A DNA stretch of 64,000 nucleotides from Burkholderia sp. H160 (lineage in GTDB: Bacteria > Pseudomonadota > Gammaproteobacteria > Burkholderiales > Burkholderiaceae), in contig ABYL01000022.1 in the NCBI GenBank assembly GCA_000173575.1, forward strand, positions 1 to 64,000, written 5' to 3'. Under the pieces are notes generated by a model. The model was not told the DNA's origin and searched no databases. It worked only from the letters and a program-made list of their open reading frames with translations. Positions 8,810-16,733 of the stretch are shown here, in pieces; the stretch's first letter is position 1, and every line of letters starts with the position of its first letter. A program made the position numbers and the translations under genes.

Positions 8810-9555
8810 GCCGCCGGGCCGCTACTGCTGCCTGCGTGCTCGGCGTCGTGTCGACGCTGACGCTGCTCGCGCCGGCCACGAGCGCGGCCGCGGCCGAAGC
8901 GCAAGCCTCATCGTCCACGCCAGTGCTGATCGACGCCTACGGCGATTCGACCACGCTCGGCATCACCTGCAGCGACGGCCACTGCGCTGCGCAAGCACGC
9001 AATGCCGTGACGTATCTGCAACTGGCTTTGCAGGCGCATGACGGCGAGCGCGTGCGCGTCACGAACTACGGTGTCGGCGGCACGATGGCCGCGCAGTTGC
9101 GCGACGGCAGCGGCAATCGCCGCGCGGGCCCCACGGCGGGCCTGCCGTGGCGCGAACGCCTCGCGGCGTCGCCTGCTCGGATCGTGCTGATCAACTACGG
9201 CATCAACGAAGTGATCCAGAACCAGACCCCCGAGCAGTTCTACGCGGCCGAAACGACACTCGTGCAAACCGCGCGCGCGCTCGGCAAGGAGCCGGTCTTG
9301 CAGACCTCGAACCCGATGCCCGACAACCGGCTCAACGCGAAGCTCGCTGACATGGTTGCGATGACACGACGCGTCGCCGCCGAGCAGCAGGTTCCGCTCG
9401 TCGATCAATACGCGTATGTGAGCAGCCTGCCGGACTGGAAGACGCTGATGTCGGACGGTGCGCATCCGAAGCCGGAGCTGTACCGGCTGAAGGCCGAACA
9501 GGATTATCGGGTCGTCGAACCACTGGTGCGGCGGTTGCTGGACAACCCGCATTGA
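8806..9555 (+). CDS. Secreted SGNH/GDSL-type hydrolase
   Basis: A 249-residue protein with a signal peptide (MSRRAATAACVLGVV..., cleavage after an Ala-rich run near residue 30). It has the block I motif AYGDSTTLG with the catalytic Ser, a block II Gly (GVGGTMA), a block III Asn-like segment (NYGINEVIQ) and the terminal SDGAHP with the Asp-x-x-His pair. Such enzymes are esterases or acetyl-esterases acting on cell-envelope or extracellular glycans. Translation is coupled to the acyltransferase gene by a 4-base overlap. This suggests the pair adds and removes (or transfers) acyl groups on the same polysaccharide. The exact ester is unknown. Confidence 0.8.
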   Translation: MSRRAATAACVLGVVSTLTLLAPATSAAAAEAQASSSTPVLIDAYGDSTTLGITCSDGHCAAQARNAVTYLQLALQAHDGERVRVTNYGVGGTMAAQLRDGSGNRRAGPTAGLPWRERLAASPARIVLINYGINEVIQNQTPEQFYAAETTLVQTARALGKEPVLQTSNPMPDNRLNAKLADMVAMTRRVAAEQQVPLVDQYAYVSSLPDWKTLMSDGAHPKPELYRLKAEQDYRVVEPLVRRLLDNPH

Positions 9556-10653
<1,098 letters not shown>

Positions 10654-10662
10654 CACGGCATC

Positions 10663-10689
10663 CGTGTGCGGCGGCGTTCGCCGCGCACG
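10663..10689. terminator. Hairpin between convergent gmd and cheY-like genes
   Basis: An 11-bp stem with one G-U pair (arms 10663-10673 and 10679-10689, 5-base loop) in the 60-base gap between two convergent genes. No T-run follows on either strand. It is probably a shared transcription stop or mRNA 3' stabiliser rather than a classical intrinsic terminator. Confidence 0.5.
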
Positions 10690-10713
10690 GTCCCGCCGAT
10701 TCATCGCGGGCGA

Positions 10714-11079
10714 TCAGACCGCCAGTTTTCTGAACGTCTCGAGCACCGCGTCGCCTTTGAACGGCTTGACGATCCAGCCCTTCACGCCGGCTGCCTTGCC
10801 GCGTTCTTTCATCGCCGGGCTGCTTTCGGTCGTCAGCATGATCACGTTGACGGTTTTGTTCGCGAGTTCGCCGCGGATTTTTTCGACCATCGTCAGGCCG
10901 TCCATGTTCGGCATGTTCACATCGCTGACGATCAGGCGGATGCTCGAATCCGTCTTCAGTTTTGCAAGGCCGTCCTTGCCATCGATGGCCGTTGCGACGT
11001 CGAGACCGTTTTTCGCCAGAAAACCCGCGACTTCATCGCGTACCGTGCTCGAATCGTCCACCACGAGAATCTTTGCCAT
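10714..11079 (-). CDS. CheY-like single-domain response regulator
   Basis: A 121-residue receiver domain with all expected residues: the acidic pair at positions 8-9 (VVDDSS), phospho-acceptor Asp at about 53 (VSDVNMPNMDG), the Thr pair in MLTTES and the conserved Lys in IVKPF. It has no output domain, so it acts by protein contact as CheY does. I choose the ATG at 11079 because AGGGGA is well spaced for it; an ATG two codons upstream abuts the Shine-Dalgarno. It is the last gene of the kinase operon and is presumably phosphorylated by the CheA-like kinase encoded at 13425-15803 and dephosphorylated by the two CheC/CheX-like proteins between them. Its target could be a flagellar motor or a polysaccharide enzyme; nothing here decides. 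Confidence 0.88.
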   Translation of the reverse strand: MAKILVVDDSSTVRDEVAGFLAKNGLDVATAIDGKDGLAKLKTDSSIRLIVSDVNMPNMDGLTMVEKIRGELANKTVNVIMLTTESSPAMKERGKAAGVKGWIVKPFKGDAVLETFRKLAV

Positions 11080-11110
11080 ACTCATTCCCCTGCGTCACTG
11101 ACGCGTTCTA

Positions 11111-12091
11111 TCAAAACAGATCCAGTTCGCCGGACTCGACGAGATCGTCGACATCCACCGTGTTTTCAGAAAAATCTTCAGGCGACCAGCTCAGGTTGAA
11201 AACGAAGCGCTGGTCGATCGACACCGACTGTCCGCTCACCTCGTCGCACAATCGATATTGAAACCGCAACTGCGGATTGTCCGAGCCGAACGAGATGTAG
11301 CGATGCTTGTGATTGACCAGCAGCGGCACCTGCACCTGGTTCGCTTCGCGAGCGTTCCGCTGAACGAGGAACCGGTCCTTGAACGCCCCCCAGATCAGAT
11401 TGGTCAATTCGCCGAACACGTTGTTGAGATCGCGAAAGCCGGCCTGCGCCTCATCGTTGCCGAGCTGGCGTGCCGCGCGATCGCGTTCGATCATGCCGAG
11501 CAGCGGCTCCTCTTCGGCCTGCATCAACATATAACCGCGACACCATGTGCCTTCGAGCGGAATAAGGCTGAATACCTCGCCGAAGATGATGCGATCCCGC
11601 ACGACACTGGGCGTGTCGCGTTGCACCGTGACGCCGTCGAATAACGCGGCGAGCCGCGCTTCCGTGATCTCCGCGATGCCGCGCACGAGCGCATTCGGGA
11701 AGTCGAGGCTGAAGATGCATCGCTCGACGGCCGCGCGCAATGCCGTCATGTCCGCGGTGTCGAAACTCGCGCACGCCGCGCTCGTCAATGCCCGCGGAAG
11801 CGGGTCAGCCGTCGTGTTGCCGCTCGAGCGCAGAATCACCGGCAGTTCGGGGCGCAAGGTATTGATCCGCGCCGCGACCGTTGCGGCCTGCTCGACCGAG
11901 CCGCCGTAGTCGTCCGCCAGCAGAACGCCGCCGAGATCGATATTGGTGGCCAGTACGGTGCTGAGGCGGCTGCTGTCGCGCACCTTCAGTGCAATCAGGT
12001 TGTGCTCGTCGAAAAAGAGCTTCAGCAATTGCGCGTGTGCTGGACAGTCGTCGAGCACGAGCACCTTGCTGACGGGCTTGCTGGTATTCAT
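11111..12091 (-). CDS. Receiver-like domain fused to a CheC/CheX-type phosphatase domain with a CheZ-like tail
   Basis: A 326-residue protein. Residues about 8-125 resemble a receiver domain (VLVLDD at 10-15, LLADDY at 57-62 where the phospho-acceptor would be), but the later Thr/Lys switch residues are not obvious, so phosphorylation is uncertain. Residues about 150-300 resemble the CheC/CheX fold, including an NVFGELTN segment like the Glu-x-x-Asn catalytic signature of CheY-P phosphatases. The extreme C-terminus (VDVDDLVESGELDLF) looks like the CheY-binding peptide that ends CheZ. It probably removes phosphate from the CheY encoded 32 bases downstream. No strong Shine-Dalgarno is visible; the ATG is 28 bases after the previous stop. 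The role is inferred from fold resemblance. Confidence 0.65.
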   Translation of the reverse strand: MNTSKPVSKVLVLDDCPAHAQLLKLFFDEHNLIALKVRDSSRLSTVLATNIDLGGVLLADDYGGSVEQAATVAARINTLRPELPVILRSSGNTTADPLPRALTSAACASFDTADMTALRAAVERCIFSLDFPNALVRGIAEITEARLAALFDGVTVQRDTPSVVRDRIIFGEVFSLIPLEGTWCRGYMLMQAEEEPLLGMIERDRAARQLGNDEAQAGFRDLNNVFGELTNLIWGAFKDRFLVQRNAREANQVQVPLLVNHKHRYISFGSDNPQLRFQYRLCDEVSGQSVSIDQRFVFNLSWSPEDFSENTVDVDDLVESGELDLF

Positions 12092-12119
12092 CGTGTTTCA
12101 GTCTGCGAATGCAGTAGTG

Positions 12120-12659
12120 CTAGAAGAGTTCGAGCTCACCTTCGGCTTCGTCGGCCGTGGCGAGTTCAGCCTTGAAATCGAGCGGCGCCTGGGCGCACAG
12201 GCATAAGGTGACGCCCAAGCGGACCGCCCCGCCGATCATCAGCTCGTATGCCCACACGTGATCGGGCCGCAGTTCGTCCAGATACTCGACACAGGTGCTG
12301 TTCAATTCATACGGCGTCGACATGCCGAGATCGGGGAAATGATTGACCAGTTGCTGGTTCATGTAGCCGCAACACAGATTGCCGAGTTCCAACAGCGTTT
12401 CCGACAGCGAACGGGTCGTGTCGCCGCTGGCGTAGTACGCGCGCGTCGCGTCGTCCTTGCTGAAGTGCAACACGAACAGCAGACGGAAGCCGATCGATGA
12501 GATCGTCAGTGCCACCGCGCAAGGTCCGGCCGGATGATCGCGATCCCACCTGGGCACCGCGGTGATCTCGCAGGCGTCGCCCGGCGTGGCGGGCAGTCGT
12601 GCGCGAGCCGCGTGAGAGAAGATGTCCGCGATGCTTTGCTTCGCCTGATCGGTAATCAC
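12120..12659 (-). CDS. CheX/CheC-like chemotaxis phosphatase-type protein
   Basis: A 179-residue protein with the general CheX/CheC layout. The helix ETLLELGNLCCGYMNQQL carries the Glu-x-x-Asn pair that in this family reaches into the active site of phosphorylated CheY, and a Pro lies about 21 residues later. It ends EGELELF, close to the GELDLF end of the next gene's product, suggesting a shared docking tail. It starts with GTG at 12659 and overlaps the stop of the MCP-like gene (GTGA), so translation is coupled. Expected role: removing phosphate from, or binding, the operon's CheY. The family call rests on motif and context. Confidence 0.62.
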   Translation of the reverse strand: MITDQAKQSIADIFSHAARARLPATPGDACEITAVPRWDRDHPAGPCAVALTISSIGFRLLFVLHFSKDDATRAYYASGDTTRSLSETLLELGNLCCGYMNQQLVNHFPDLGMSTPYELNSTCVEYLDELRPDHVWAYELMIGGAVRLGVTLCLCAQAPLDFKAELATADEAEGELELF

Positions 12660-13387
12660 GCCGCGACCTGCCCGAGCCTGGACTGCAACTGCGTGGCCAG
12701 CACCTCGACGCCGCCGAGCGACGCCGTGATCATCTTGCCGCCGGCCTGAATGTCCTGGAACGTCGCGGCCGTCGTCAAGTCATTGCGATGCAGGCTCTCG
12801 CGATAACTCTTCGACAACTCCTGCGAGCGCGATGCCAGCGAGCGCACTTCGCCCGCGACGATCGAAAAGCCACGGCCCGCCGTGCCGGCGCGCGCCGCTT
12901 CGATCGACGCATTCAGCGACACGATCAGCACGTGCTGCACGATCGACGACAGCTCCTGGTTCTTCTTGTGCATGTCGCGGTTCTGCGACATCAGCGAAAT
13001 CATCTGCTCGTGCCAACGCTCGAACGTGATGGTCAGCGTCTTCAGACGGGCCGCTTCCTCCGCGATCCGCGCGGCATGCTGCAACCATTCGTCGCTTCGC
13101 GCGGTCGCGGCATCGAGCGCCGCCTGCAACGCTTCGCGATCTTGCGCGCACTGCCCGGCCTGCGCGCGCAGATCTTCGAGCATCGCCTCCAGGGTGGCGC
13201 GCTCGCTGTTCGCCTGCGCGACGAGCCCGTTCGCTTCGTGTACCTGCTTTTCGAGGGCCTGCCGCGCAAGCGCGTCGACACGCTGCGCCTCTACGCCAAC
13301 GCGAAGCTTCCGGCGATAAAAAATTCCCGCGGCCAGTGCCGCGACGATACCGCCGACACCTGCCGCCAGAAGATAACTTTCAAGCAC
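12656..13387 (-). CDS. Membrane-anchored MCP-like signalling protein without sensor domain
   Basis: A 243-residue protein with one N-terminal membrane helix (residues about 5-25) and a long coiled coil (about 35-130). Its C-terminal half resembles the methyl-accepting chemotaxis hairpin (LNASIEAARAGTAGRGFSIVAGEVRSLASRS). The tip retains the ASIEAARAG and GFSIVAGEVR blocks, but there is no periplasmic domain and no HAMP. The start is a GTG with GGGAG six bases upstream. It overlaps the CheX-like gene by 4 bases and begins 37 bases after the kinase stop. It may be a cytoplasmic-facing scaffold or receptor stub for the kinase, which carries its own periplasmic sensor and HAMP. Confidence 0.75.
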   Translation of the reverse strand: MLESYLLAAGVGGIVAALAAGIFYRRKLRVGVEAQRVDALARQALEKQVHEANGLVAQANSERATLEAMLEDLRAQAGQCAQDREALQAALDAATARSDEWLQHAARIAEEAARLKTLTITFERWHEQMISLMSQNRDMHKKNQELSSIVQHVLIVSLNASIEAARAGTAGRGFSIVAGEVRSLASRSQELSKSYRESLHRNDLTTAATFQDIQAGGKMITASLGGVEVLATQLQSRLGQVAA

Positions 13388-13424
13388 GACCTGCTCCCAT
13401 CGCTTTACTCAAACCACCGGGCCA

Positions 13425-15803
13425 TCAGCCCGATACCGCATCGGCGTCACGCTCACGCGCTTCATTGGCCGACGCGTCCAGACTGTCCACCGCCCAATCC
13501 TCGGGGAACGACACGACGGTCTGAAAGCGGCGATAGTCCGCGCCGCGCCGCTCGTCGGTGAAACGCAATTCGATGCGGCCATGCTCGCGCCGCACGAAGT
13601 CCCGCACGGCGTCCATGCCCACTCCGCGGCCCGAAATCTCGCTGACGCTCTGCGCGGTCGAGAAGCCGGAACGGAAGATCAACTCGGCAATCGCTTCGTC
13701 GCTGAGTTCGGCATGGGCGTCGATCCAGCCGCGTTCGATCGCGGCCGCACGGATTTTCCCGAGCGCGAGACCGCGGCCGTCGTCGCTGATGGTGATCTGC
13801 AGCGCGTGATGGTCGACACCCACTTCCAGCTCGATGACGCCGGCTGCTAGCTTGCCGTTCGCGATACGCTCGGCGGCAGGCTCGATGCCGTGGTCGACCG
13901 AATTGCGCAGCAGATGCGTGAAGACGTTGCGCAGCGTGCCGCTGACCTCACTGCGCACGCGGTAGCCGTTGTTGTCGATATTGACCACCGGCGCTTCCTT
14001 GCCGAGTTCGGCCGCCAGCGACGGCAGCGATTCGAGCACGCCCGCGAGCGCTTCGTAGATCGATTCGGTGCCCAACAGACGCAGCTCGCGCTGCAACGAT
14101 TCGCGCATCGACGCCAGTGCCTCCCGGTCGGCCGGGTCGGCGCTTTCGAGCAGGTCCAGCTGCTTCTGGATCAACTCGCGATCGACCATCAGGTAACGAT
14201 CCACCGCGCCGCTCTGACCCGGACCCTTGCGGCCGAGGCTCACTTCGTTGATCGTCGCGTAGGTTTCGAGCGCGGCCTTCACGCGCTGCAGATCCTCGAT
14301 CAGAAGCTGCTGGTCCCACGCTTCACTGCTGTCCGCTTGGCGCAATGCGTCGTAACGCTGTTCGGTTTCGTGCACGATGCCGGTCAGATGCTGGAGGCTG
14401 TAGGTGCGCGCATTGCCCTTGACGGTGTGCATGTTGCGGAACAGCTCGGCGACGGCTTCGTGGCTCGGCTCGTGATGCTGACGGATGATCCGCTCGTTCT
14501 CGCTGATAAAACCCGTTGCGCTTTCGACGAAGTGATGGAACTTCTCCTGGCTCACCGCGAGGATTTCGCCGATCATTTCCAGCCGGCGCTTCTGTTCGCC
14601 GGCCTCGACGGCCAGCGCGCGCAGTTCGGTCACGTCACGCACGCACAGCATCAGGCGCAGCACGATGTCGTTTTCATCGGTGATGGCCGACCAGCTCAGA
14701 TCGAGCGTCTTCACGCGGCCATCCGCCATCGGCTTCGCAATCTCATTGACGAGCAGATGCTGATTGAACGCGAAGTTCATGCCGTCTTCACCGATGCATG
14801 CCTGCAACGCCGCTTCGATCTGCGCGAGCGTATCGCTGCTGATATCGGTGCCGCCAAACACGAGATCGAGCAACGGACGGCCCGCGATGTCCTGCGTCTC
14901 GAAGATGGCCTCGAGATAGGCGGAGTACTCCGGATGCACAACCACGCCTTCGACCACCGTCAGAATCCCCTGCTGCATGTTTTGCAGCATCGCCTGGATA
15001 TCCGCGGTCTTCTGCTTCAGTTGCAGCGAGCTGTGCTGGATCTTCTCGATCATGCCGTTGAACGCGACGATCGAATGACCGATCTCGTCCATGCGGCCGA
15101 CCGGCACGCGGCGCGTGAAGTCCTGGCTCGTCGCGATCTCGCTCATCTCCGCTTGCATACGGCTCAGCGGACGCGTGATCTGGCGATACAGCAGTGCGCT
15201 GATCAACACGAGCAAGACGATGGCCGCGCCGGTGGCGGCGCCGATTGCCGTCGTCGTCGTCGCGAGCGCGCTGTTCAGCGTGTCGATCGCGTCGTCCTTC
15301 TGGCGGTTCTTCTCGATGCGCAGTGTCTCGACGATGCCTTCGAGTTCATCACGGTATTGCGCGACGTTCGCGAACAGATAGGCTTGCGCCAGATCGTTCT
15401 TGCCGTCGGCCTTCATCTTCGCGGTGTCGTTGACCGCGTTGAAGTAGTTCGCGAGGCTCTCACGTGCCTGGCTCACGAGTCCGGTTTGCGCTTGACCTTG
15501 CGCGGCCTTCGCCTGCACGTCGAGCGCGGCCTGCAACGCGGCTTCCTTGCTCTTCAGAAGATCCTGAGCCTGCGAGACCATGTTCGCGTCAGGCGCATAG
15601 ACGAGCGTCATCATCGCGAGCTGAACGTCCTTGACCTGCGACACGAGGTCGGCCGACGCGAGCGCGCTCGGCACGACGCCCTGGGTAACCTGCCTGACAT
15701 TGGCGGCACTGCTGCGGGTCTGAAGCACCGCGTATCCGCCAATGGCGGATAGCGCGACCAGCATCAGAATGACGAGAAGCGTGATGCGGTGACGGATGGT
15801 CAT
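13425..15803 (-). CDS. Membrane-bound CheA-like hybrid sensor kinase (sensor-HAMP-PAS-HPt-HATPase), no CheW domain
   Basis: A 792-residue kinase. Order: membrane helix 1 (about 8-28), a helical periplasmic sensor region (about 30-185), membrane helix 2 (about 187-210), HAMP (about 211-265), a PAS-like domain (about 275-400), a coiled coil, an HPt-like domain with NMHTVKG carrying the probable phospho-His, and a CheA-type ATPase with the N box LLRNSVDHGIE, G1 box DDGRG and G2 box SGRGVGMDAV. The CheW-like regulatory domain that ends normal CheA is absent; the protein stops soon after the ATPase. The ATG is preceded by GGGGA. Thus receptor and kinase are joined in one chain. It heads the operon that includes the MCP-like, CheX-like, CheC-like and CheY genes. 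The signal sensed is unknown. Confidence 0.85.
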   Translation of the reverse strand: MTIRHRITLLVILMLVALSAIGGYAVLQTRSSAANVRQVTQGVVPSALASADLVSQVKDVQLAMMTLVYAPDANMVSQAQDLLKSKEAALQAALDVQAKAAQGQAQTGLVSQARESLANYFNAVNDTAKMKADGKNDLAQAYLFANVAQYRDELEGIVETLRIEKNRQKDDAIDTLNSALATTTTAIGAATGAAIVLLVLISALLYRQITRPLSRMQAEMSEIATSQDFTRRVPVGRMDEIGHSIVAFNGMIEKIQHSSLQLKQKTADIQAMLQNMQQGILTVVEGVVVHPEYSAYLEAIFETQDIAGRPLLDLVFGGTDISSDTLAQIEAALQACIGEDGMNFAFNQHLLVNEIAKPMADGRVKTLDLSWSAITDENDIVLRLMLCVRDVTELRALAVEAGEQKRRLEMIGEILAVSQEKFHHFVESATGFISENERIIRQHHEPSHEAVAELFRNMHTVKGNARTYSLQHLTGIVHETEQRYDALRQADSSEAWDQQLLIEDLQRVKAALETYATINEVSLGRKGPGQSGAVDRYLMVDRELIQKQLDLLESADPADREALASMRESLQRELRLLGTESIYEALAGVLESLPSLAAELGKEAPVVNIDNNGYRVRSEVSGTLRNVFTHLLRNSVDHGIEPAAERIANGKLAAGVIELEVGVDHHALQITISDDGRGLALGKIRAAAIERGWIDAHAELSDEAIAELIFRSGFSTAQSVSEISGRGVGMDAVRDFVRREHGRIELRFTDERRGADYRRFQTVVSFPEDWAVDSLDASANEARERDADAVSG

Positions 15804-15996
15804 CTGAAAATCCCCGAGATCTGGAAATGCAAGGTCCCCCGCTTTCAGCGGGACGCCCGTGTGTTTTTGTGCTTTCGGGCGCGGGGATTATCGTCGCGGA
15901 TGTGTTACGCGAACGTGACGAAACGGACGCAAAGCGCCACGTTTTAAGGATTTGCAAGATTGCGCAGAAAAATCGCGGTCAAGGGCCGATCCGGGC

Positions 15997-16023
15997 TCAA
16001 GTTCAAACGATAAGTGCCGTTAT
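15997..16023 (+). promoter_or_regulatory. Probable sigma-28 (FliA) flagellar-class promoter
   Basis: TCAAGTTC at 15997-16004, exactly 11 bases, then GCCGTTAT at 16016-16023. The enterobacterial FliA consensus is TAAAGTTT-N11-GCCGATAA; the match is 6 of 8 in each box with the exact spacing. It points towards the small genes starting at 16142, about 120 bases downstream. This would place them in the motility regulon. The assignment is by eye and not scored statistically. Confidence 0.55.
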
Positions 16024-16088
16024 CAACCGCCTCTTTCAAAACTCATCCGGGGTTGTCGTCCTCTAGTCAGCGGTGGAACGACCGCCAC

Positions 16089-16120
16089 GGGCACACGCGC
16101 AATTGCGCGTCGCAGTGCCC
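16089..16120 (+). promoter_or_regulatory. Long inverted repeat in the 5' leader of the 95-residue protein gene
   Basis: A perfect 16-base palindrome (16095-16110, ACGCGCAATTGCGCGT) nested in GGGCAC (16089-16094) and GTGCCC (16115-16120), with a 4-base asymmetry. It lies between the sigma-28-like promoter and the Shine-Dalgarno of the gene at 16142. It could be an operator for a dimeric regulator or an mRNA hairpin affecting translation or stability. Confidence 0.4.
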
Positions 16121-16141
16121 GTCCGCAACTGGGAGACAGCG

Positions 16142-16429
16142 ATGGGTATCAATGTAAATGGTCAACTGCTCGGCAGCGGAGTCGATCTGAATGCGGGCGA
16201 CTCCGACTTCTGGTGGGTCGGTCCGATGAATTATGGAGAAATCCTGTGGGCGGCAGCGATCCCCCTGTCGGGGCCGCCGTGGGACAGGAACATCGACGTC
16301 CGCAACCTTTCCAACGATTGCGACGCGGAAGGCAATCGCGTCGTGCTGCTGGAGGTGCATAACGACAGCGCAACCGACTACGCTTCGTACGGACTCTTCA
16401 TTGCGTGGACCGACGCAATCCAGGGCTAG
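16142..16429 (+). CDS. Small protein of unknown function, first gene after a sigma-28-like promoter
   Basis: A 95-residue acidic protein, rich in Trp, Gly, Asp and Asn, that I do not recognise. It has no signal peptide or membrane helix. The sequence suggests a small beta-sandwich (INVNGQLLGSG, DFWWVGPMNYG, RVVLLEVHND, YGLFIAWTD). The ATG at 16142 is chosen because GGGAGA precedes it at good spacing; the frame also extends 23 codons upstream over the hairpin. It sits divergently from the chemosensory-like kinase operon and next to the bce-I-like cluster, with another small gene 47 bases downstream. A link to motility or chemosensing is inferred only from the promoter match. Confidence 0.72.
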   Translation: MGINVNGQLLGSGVDLNAGDSDFWWVGPMNYGEILWAAAIPLSGPPWDRNIDVRNLSNDCDAEGNRVVLLEVHNDSATDYASYGLFIAWTDAIQG

Positions 16430-16476
16430 CCGCTGTGCACCCAGCCAATTCCACTGAACATGACCAGGAGTGCGCC

Positions 16477-16704
16477 ATGAAGGTTCATATCGAGCACGAT
16501 CAGCAAGGCAATATCAAATCGATTGCGGTCCTCGCTAGCGGCGGCCAGAAGCGAGGGATGCTCAAGGCGAGCGCTGGCCACAGCATCGCGGAGGTCGATT
16601 TCCCCGACGGCAAGCACCCTGGCGATCTCGATCATTTGAAGGAGATTCGCCAGCGCTATCGCGTCGAGCCGCATGCGGGCGGCCACCGGCTCGCGGAAAA
16701 ATAA
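16477..16704 (+). CDS. Small protein of unknown function
   Basis: A 75-residue charged, soluble protein starting MKVHIEHDQQGNIKSIAV. An AGGAG Shine-Dalgarno fixes the ATG at 16477. The N-terminal half looks like a short beta hairpin repeat (VHIEHDQQGNIKSIAVLA) and the C-terminal half like a helix (LDHLKEIRQRYRV). It probably shares a transcript with the 95-residue gene upstream (47-base gap). It converges on bceK, with only 16 bases between the stops. I recognise no family. Confidence 0.7.
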   Translation: MKVHIEHDQQGNIKSIAVLASGGQKRGMLKASAGHSIAEVDFPDGKHPGDLDHLKEIRQRYRVEPHAGGHRLAEK

Positions 16705-16711
16705 TCGCCCC

Positions 16712-16733
16712 CGCGCTGCTTCAATGCAGCGCG
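16712..16733. terminator. Hairpin at the junction of convergent small gene and bceK
   Basis: An 8-bp stem (arms 16712-16719 and 16726-16733, 6-base loop) covering the last codons and stop of bceK in the tight gap between convergent genes. On the minus strand it is followed by a weak A/T stretch ending in four T residues. It could slow polymerase from either side, but it is not a strong intrinsic terminator. Confidence 0.3.

Larger units (their letters stand above)
15804..16141. other. Divergent intergenic region upstream of the kinase operon and two small genes
   Basis: 338 bases between the minus-strand kinase operon and the plus-strand small genes, with no convincing gene. It holds the plus-strand sigma-28-like promoter and a palindromic hairpin described separately. 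On the minus strand a GACGATAA element (around 15885-15892) resembles a sigma-28 -10 box but has no matching -35 element, so the kinase promoter remains unassigned. Confidence 0.6.

Noticed and set aside
13890-15752. A 620-codon open frame on the plus strand opposite the sensor kinase
   Set aside because: It is antisense to a gene with clear kinase domains; its translation is rich in Arg, His and Asp without any motif, as expected for the antisense frame of GC-rich coding DNA.
15880-15900. Sigma-28 promoter for the kinase operon on the minus strand
   Set aside because: The -10-like GACGATAA is good, but 11 bases upstream there is no element resembling TAAAGTTT.
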